Origin: Carpediemonas membranifera
Lineage: Eukaryota; Fornicata
Length of the DNA stretch: 64,000 bases
NCBI GenBank assembly: GCA_019828565.1
Contig: JAHDYR010000007.1
Coordinates: 967,531 to 1,031,530 of the forward strand
Direction: 5' to 3'
How positions within the stretch are numbered: position 1 is the first letter of the stretch; each line of letters begins with the position of its first letter. Positions 59,606 through 64,000 of the stretch are shown piece by piece. The notes below the pieces were generated by a model that saw nothing but the letters and a program-made list of their open reading frames with translations, had not been told where the DNA came from and searched no databases. The position numbers and the translations under genes are program-made.

Positions 59606-60193
59606 AGTAAATCGTTCAACGTCCCAGCACACGGCCGCCACCGACGGAGCTGTTTTGGCAGAACGCAGCGGTGTTGCTTTGGGAGTACTGCTAAGAGTAA
59701 CACCCGCCGCGTCTAAGAGCCGCTTGAAGGAATCTACGATGTCCTTCAGTGCTCTCACCGTCAAACGCACAATCTTCTTGTTGTTCACGTCCTTCATCAG
59801 CTCGACGATGGCCGCTTCGGAGCACAGCGTTGTCTATCGATCGAGTCGTTGTCGGAGTCGGTGTCGCTGGCGTCAACCTCGTTGACTGAGCCGCTCTGGA
59901 GGCGTCCTGAGGCATTTCTGGCCCATGACTTCTTAGCAGCAGGCTCCTGAGGTTGGCGGGTCCTGTCCTCGCGGCTGGGCGCGCTGGGGGGCCGCTGGAC
60001 CTGACCTGGGCGGGCTGGGCTGCTTGGGCTGCCCTAGCCGCCTGGGATGGCTTGGCTGTTGCGGTGGACTGCTGGCGTTGAAGCATCGCGCAGCGCTCGG
60101 TTGTGTGGGTGGTGTTCCACCCGTGGTGGTCACAACGGTACTTGTAGGCTCTGGGGACGAAGAACTTGGTCTTGTCCTTGAACTGTAAAGGTA
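59603..60193 (-). pseudogene. Ty3 gag fragment related to Ty3-B gag
   Basis: FKDKTKFFVPRAYKYRCDHHG with the following Cys/His motif closely parallels the Ty3-B gag block at 21.5 kb. A frameshift near 59,790 leads to a helical end (KKIVRLTVRALKDIVDSF). The upstream side is replaced by the tandem array. Confidence 0.6.
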
Positions 60194-62787
60194 ATTGTAC
60201 ATAGCTAAGTAAACATGGCTGACCGTCCCGCGATTGGGCGCGTGAGTCTGGTGTCGACATCTGAGGTCGACCCAATCTGGGCGCGGCAGGACCGCGCGCT
60301 ACCGGAATACGCAGGGTGTAATGCGCCCTGCTGATTCCAGGAGCGCGCCGTCTGGCTGCATCCAGCTCGCGGTTTGGGTGTCGACCCCACTTCGCGACTC
60401 TCGCTCGACCAGCCGTTTTGCAGGCAGAGACGAGGCCCTCTGGCTGTCCCCACAGCAGACACCGGGCAGTGTCTGCGTGCTGCGCAGCTAGGCAGGAGGC
60501 GATCGCGTGTTGGCTTGCGGCGGGGGGCCGATCTGGGTGAGTCAGACGAACCACCACGCGTCGAGACGAGTCGCTATAGCCAGTTCACTTGTACAATATG
60601 ACGCAATAATGAGGTGTATTGCACGACACACGCGGCTGGCGACAGATGCCCGGGAGGCGCGCGAGCAGAAGTGTGACTGGTGTCGACTCTGCGCGCTGCC
60701 AGTCTGAGCTGCTTGCGCCGAGCCAGCAGCAGCGCGGGTTCATTGCACATAGCTAAGTAAACATGGCTGACCGTCCCGCGATTGGGCGCGTGAGTCTGGT
60801 GTCGACATCTGAGGTCGACCCAATCTGGGCGCGGCAGGACCGCGCGCTACCGGAATACGCAGGGTGTAATGCGCCCTGCTGATTCCAGGAGCGCGCCGTC
60901 TGGCTGCATCCAGCTCGCGGTTTGGGTGTCGACCCCACTTCGCGACTCTCGCTCGACCAGCCGTTTTGCAGGCAGAGACGAGGCCCTCTGGCTGTCCCCA
61001 CAGCAGACACCGGGCAGTGTCTGCGTGCTGCGCAGCTAGGCAGGAGGCGATCGCGTGTTGGCTTGCGGCGGGGGGCCGATCTGGGTGAGTCAGACGAACC
61101 ACCACGCGTCGAGACGAGTCGCTATAGCCAGTTCACTTGTACAATATGACGCAATAATGAGGTGTATTGCACGACACACGCGGCTGGCGACAGATGCCCG
61201 GGAGGCGCGCGAGCAGAAGTGTGACTGGTGTCGACTCTGCGCGCTGCCAGTCTGAGCTGCTTGCGCCGAGCCAGCAGCAGCGCGGGTTCATTGCACATAG
61301 CTAAGTAAACATGGCTGACCGTCCCGCGATTGGGCGCGTGAGTCTGGTGTCGACATCTGAGGTCGACCCAATCTGGGCGCGGCAGGACCGCGCGCTACCG
61401 GAATACGCAGGGTGTAATGCGCCCTGCTGATTCCAGGAGCGCGCCGTCTGGCTGCATCCAGCTCGCGGTTTGGGTGTCGACCCCACTTCGCGACTCTCGC
61501 TCGACCAGCCGTTTTGCAGGCAGAGACGAGGCCCTCTGGCTGTCCCCACAGCAGACACCGGGCAGTGTCTGCGTGCTGCGCAGCTAGGCAGGAGGCGATC
61601 GCGTGTTGGCTTGCGGCGGGGGCCGATCTGGGTGAGTCAGACGAACCACCACGCGTCGAGACGAGTCGCTATAGCCAGTTCACTTGTACAATATGACGCA
61701 ATAATGAGGTGTATTGCACGACACACGCGGCTGGCGACAGATGCCCGGGAGGCGCGCGAGCAGAAGTGTGACTGGTGTCGACTCTGCGCGCTGCCAGTCT
61801 GAGCTGCTTGCGCCGAGCCAGCAGCAGCGCGGGTTCATTGCACATAGCTAAGTAAACATGGCTGACCGTCCCGCGATTGGGCGCGTGAGTCTGGTGTCGA
61901 CATCTGAGGTCGACCCAATCTGGGCGCGGCAGGACCGCGCGCTACCGGAATACGCAGGGTGTAATGCGCCCTGCTGATTCCAGGAGCGCGCCGTCTGGCT
62001 GCATCCAGCTCGCGGTTTGGGTGTCGACCCCACTTCGCGACTCTCGCTCGACCAGCCGTTTTGCAGGCAGAGACGAGGCCCTCTGGCTGTCCCCACAGCA
62101 GACACCGGGCAGTGTCTGCGTGCTGCGCAGCTAGGCAGGAGGCGATCGCGTGTTGGCTTGCGGCGGGGGGCCGATCTGGGTGAGTCAGACGAACCACCAC
62201 GCGTCGAGACGAGTCGCTATAGCCAGTTCACTTGTACAATATGACGCAATAATGAGGTGTATTGCACGACACACGCGGCTGGCGACAGATGCCCGGGAGG
62301 CGCGCGAGCAGAAGTGTGACTGGTGTCGACTCTGCGCGCTGCCAGTCTGAGCTGCTTGCGCCGAGCCAGCAGCAGCGCGGGTTCATTGCACATAGCTAAG
62401 TAAACATGGCTGACCGTCCCGCGATTGGGCGCGTGAGTCTGGTGTCGACATCTGAGGTCGACCCAATCTGGGCGCGGCAGGACCGCGCGCTACCGGAATA
62501 CGCAGGGTGTAATGCGCCCTGCTGATTCCAGGAGCGCGCCGTCTGGCTGCATCCAGCTCGCGGTTTGGGTGTCGACCCCACTTCGCGACTCTCGCTCGAC
62601 CAGCCGTTTTGCAGGCAGAGACGAGGCCCTCTGGCTGTCCCCACAGCAGACACCGGGCAGTGTCTGCGTGCTGCGCAGCTAGGCAGGAGGCGATCGCGTG
62701 TTGGCTTGCGGCGGGGGGCCGATCTGGGTGAGTCAGACGAACCACCACGCGTCGAGACGAGTCGCTATAGCCAGTTCACTTGTACAA
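60194..62787. repeat. tandem array, 548-bp unit, about 4.7 copies
   Basis: Units start near 60,194, 60,742, 61,290, 61,837 and 62,385; the third is 547 bp through loss of one G in a G-run. Units are otherwise virtually identical. The last is cut 404 bp in, at CTTGTACAA. ORFs on both strands recur only because of the repeat. Each unit contains the hairpin described at 60294. It looks like satellite DNA with recent homogenisation. Confidence 0.95.
60294..60348. ncRNA. hairpin in satellite unit (first of five)
   Basis: GCGCGCT-A-CC-GGAAT pairs with ATTCC-A-GG-AGCGCGC around GCAGGG/CCCTGC. It repeats every 548 bp. It is homologous to 24061-24111 with compensatory base changes. Whether it is transcribed is unknown. 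Confidence 0.4.
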
Positions 62788-64000
62788 AATCAGAGCCTGC
62801 CTGGGGGAACCAGCCGGGGAGAAGAGAGCCAAGCCACGAGAGCAGATAGTACAAGACAGCGCATGGGCCGACCTCCATGAAACAGAATGGTCAGAAGCAG
62901 GCAACAAGGTGAGGACGAGACTAATGAACAGCGAACTGAAGAAGTACTGGGACAAACGCAGAGAAGAGTGGATAGCCGACCTCAGCAAGAGCACAAGAGA
63001 GGGATACAAAGCATCGAGATCAATGGTAGAGGCTGCAGTCAGAAGATGGTGGTGCGACAACCAGTACAAAGGGATGCCTGGCAGCCTGCTCAAGGACGGA
63101 ATGATCACCACGGACAAGGCCACGATCAGTGAAATCCTGCTTAAGCAGTACGCGAAGGTAAGTAGAGGCAGAGAACCAGAGTGGAAGGAGTGGCCTGGCA
63201 TAGGAAGGGACGAATTCTCCAAGGAGGAAGTGAAAGCAGCCATCAGTAAGATTAAGAGAGACACAGCCCCGGGCCCAGAGAACACAACAGGGACCATGCT
63301 AAGAGAACTCAATGAGCGAGGACTCAAGGAGCTTACCAGATTTATGAACAGGGTATATAGAGAAGGGAAGATCCCAGAGACGTGGAAATACGCAACAGTG
63401 TCAGCTATCCACAAGACCGGAAAACTCAGAGTTAAGCCAGAGTCGTATAGACCCATCTCGCTCACCCCGTTGCTGTACAGAGTATACGGTCGGCTGTTAA
63501 AGAAGAGACTGGAGAAGGCCACCAAAAGGTTCATACCCAGAGAACAGGCAGGATTCCAACCTGAAAGGGACGTAGTGCAGCAGATCCAGTATATAGTGCA
63601 GAGACACCAGGAAGGGGGGGAGACGACCTCAGTGTTCCTAGACATAGAGAAGGCATACGACACAGTGCCAAGAGACACCCTGATGGACAAACTCCAGGGG
63701 AATGGGAGTGGAGGCCCACCTTATCAGAGCAATCCAGAGCACACTACAAGAGACATGGATATCAGTGAAAGGGGCTAAGTCATGGGAAAGGACAAACAGG
63801 GGGTGAAGCAAGGGGTGCGTACTAGCCCCGACCCTGTTTGTTCTCTTCATGGCAAACTGGCCCCACCTGGTCAGGAAAAAGCACATGAGCGAGCCCTATG
63901 ATATCAGAGAACCACCAGTGGAAGCAATGAAGTGCCAGGCGGGCGGCAGATGGTCGGACGCCACCGCTGGACGTTGGTGGTTCGGTGGACGTAAAACGGG
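62788..64000 (+). pseudogene. LINE ORF2 reverse transcriptase, partial, frameshifted
   Basis: The first frame to 63,778 shows RT landmarks: IKRDTAPGPENTTGTMLREL, SYRPISLTPLLYRVYGRLL, PREQAGFQPERD and VFLDIEKAYDTVPRDTL (first catalytic Asp). A shift near 63,700 breaks the frame. After another extra G in a G-run (about 63,815), CVLAPTLFVLFMANW resumes RT domain 4. The window ends before the YADD-type box can be seen. The segment is what the LINE at 45-47 kb lacks. Confidence 0.8.

Noticed and set aside
60205-62748. Repeated 85-121-residue ORFs in the tandem array
   Set aside because: They recur only with the repeat and overlap in several frames on both strands; no coding pattern supports any one.
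60194-62787. CRISPR array or rRNA/5S gene cluster
   Set aside because: The unit is 548 bp with no unique spacers, and no rRNA or 5S signature is recognisable. It is a eukaryotic satellite-type repeat.

Overview
The window is nuclear DNA of a gene-dense, GC-rich unicellular eukaryote. It carries a 26S proteasome ATPase (Rpt4), the CCR4-NOT deadenylase Caf1, ribosomal protein uL15 and an ABCF2-type ATPase, with canonical GT-AG introns of only about 28-34 nt. A deoxynucleoside kinase next to a bacterial-type deoxyribose-phosphate aldolase, and AGTAAA-like signals at several stop codons, recall metamonad protists (Giardia/Carpediemonas relatives). That placement is inference.

Bases 1-13,616 are host genes: coiled-coil protein, divergent gamma-tubulin-complex-like protein, dNK, Caf1, a small spliced ORF, Rpt4, a small coiled-coil protein, uL15, a truncated deoC ending in a perfect fold-back, a broken minus-strand gene, a small helical protein, and ABCF2.

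Bases 13,621-49,319 are a nest of mobile elements inside one host gene, whose halves lie at 13,361-13,616 and 49,325-49,793 (minus). A Ty3/gypsy element (here Ty3-B, minus, 45-bp LTRs) entered that gene. A second Ty3-like element (Ty3-A, plus) sits in its pol and a LINE (plus) in its gag. A 287-bp LINE tail sits in Ty3-A, and a 19.2-kb DNA element with 72-bp terminal inverted repeats sits in LINE ORF1. At each joint, removing the insert and one copy of any target duplication restores the interrupted reading frame.

The 19.2-kb element (23,012-42,204) is the most interesting object. It encodes a candidate RNase-H-fold transposase, zinc-finger proteins, a Cdc7-like kinase, an OTU-like protein, a chromodomain-like protein, a SET-domain protein, a HEPN-motif protein and several unknowns. 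One of its genes has a host-style 29-nt intron. A truncated second copy begins at 53,466.

Bases 49,800-64,000 are further debris: a Ty3 fragment, a block with two paralogous recombinase-like ORFs, the truncated second copy of the giant element, a nearly complete chromodomain Ty3 element (Ty3-D), Ty3 pieces, a 548-bp tandem array, and a LINE reverse transcriptase running off the end. Many frameshifts in the elements lie at short homopolymers, so some may be sequencing errors.
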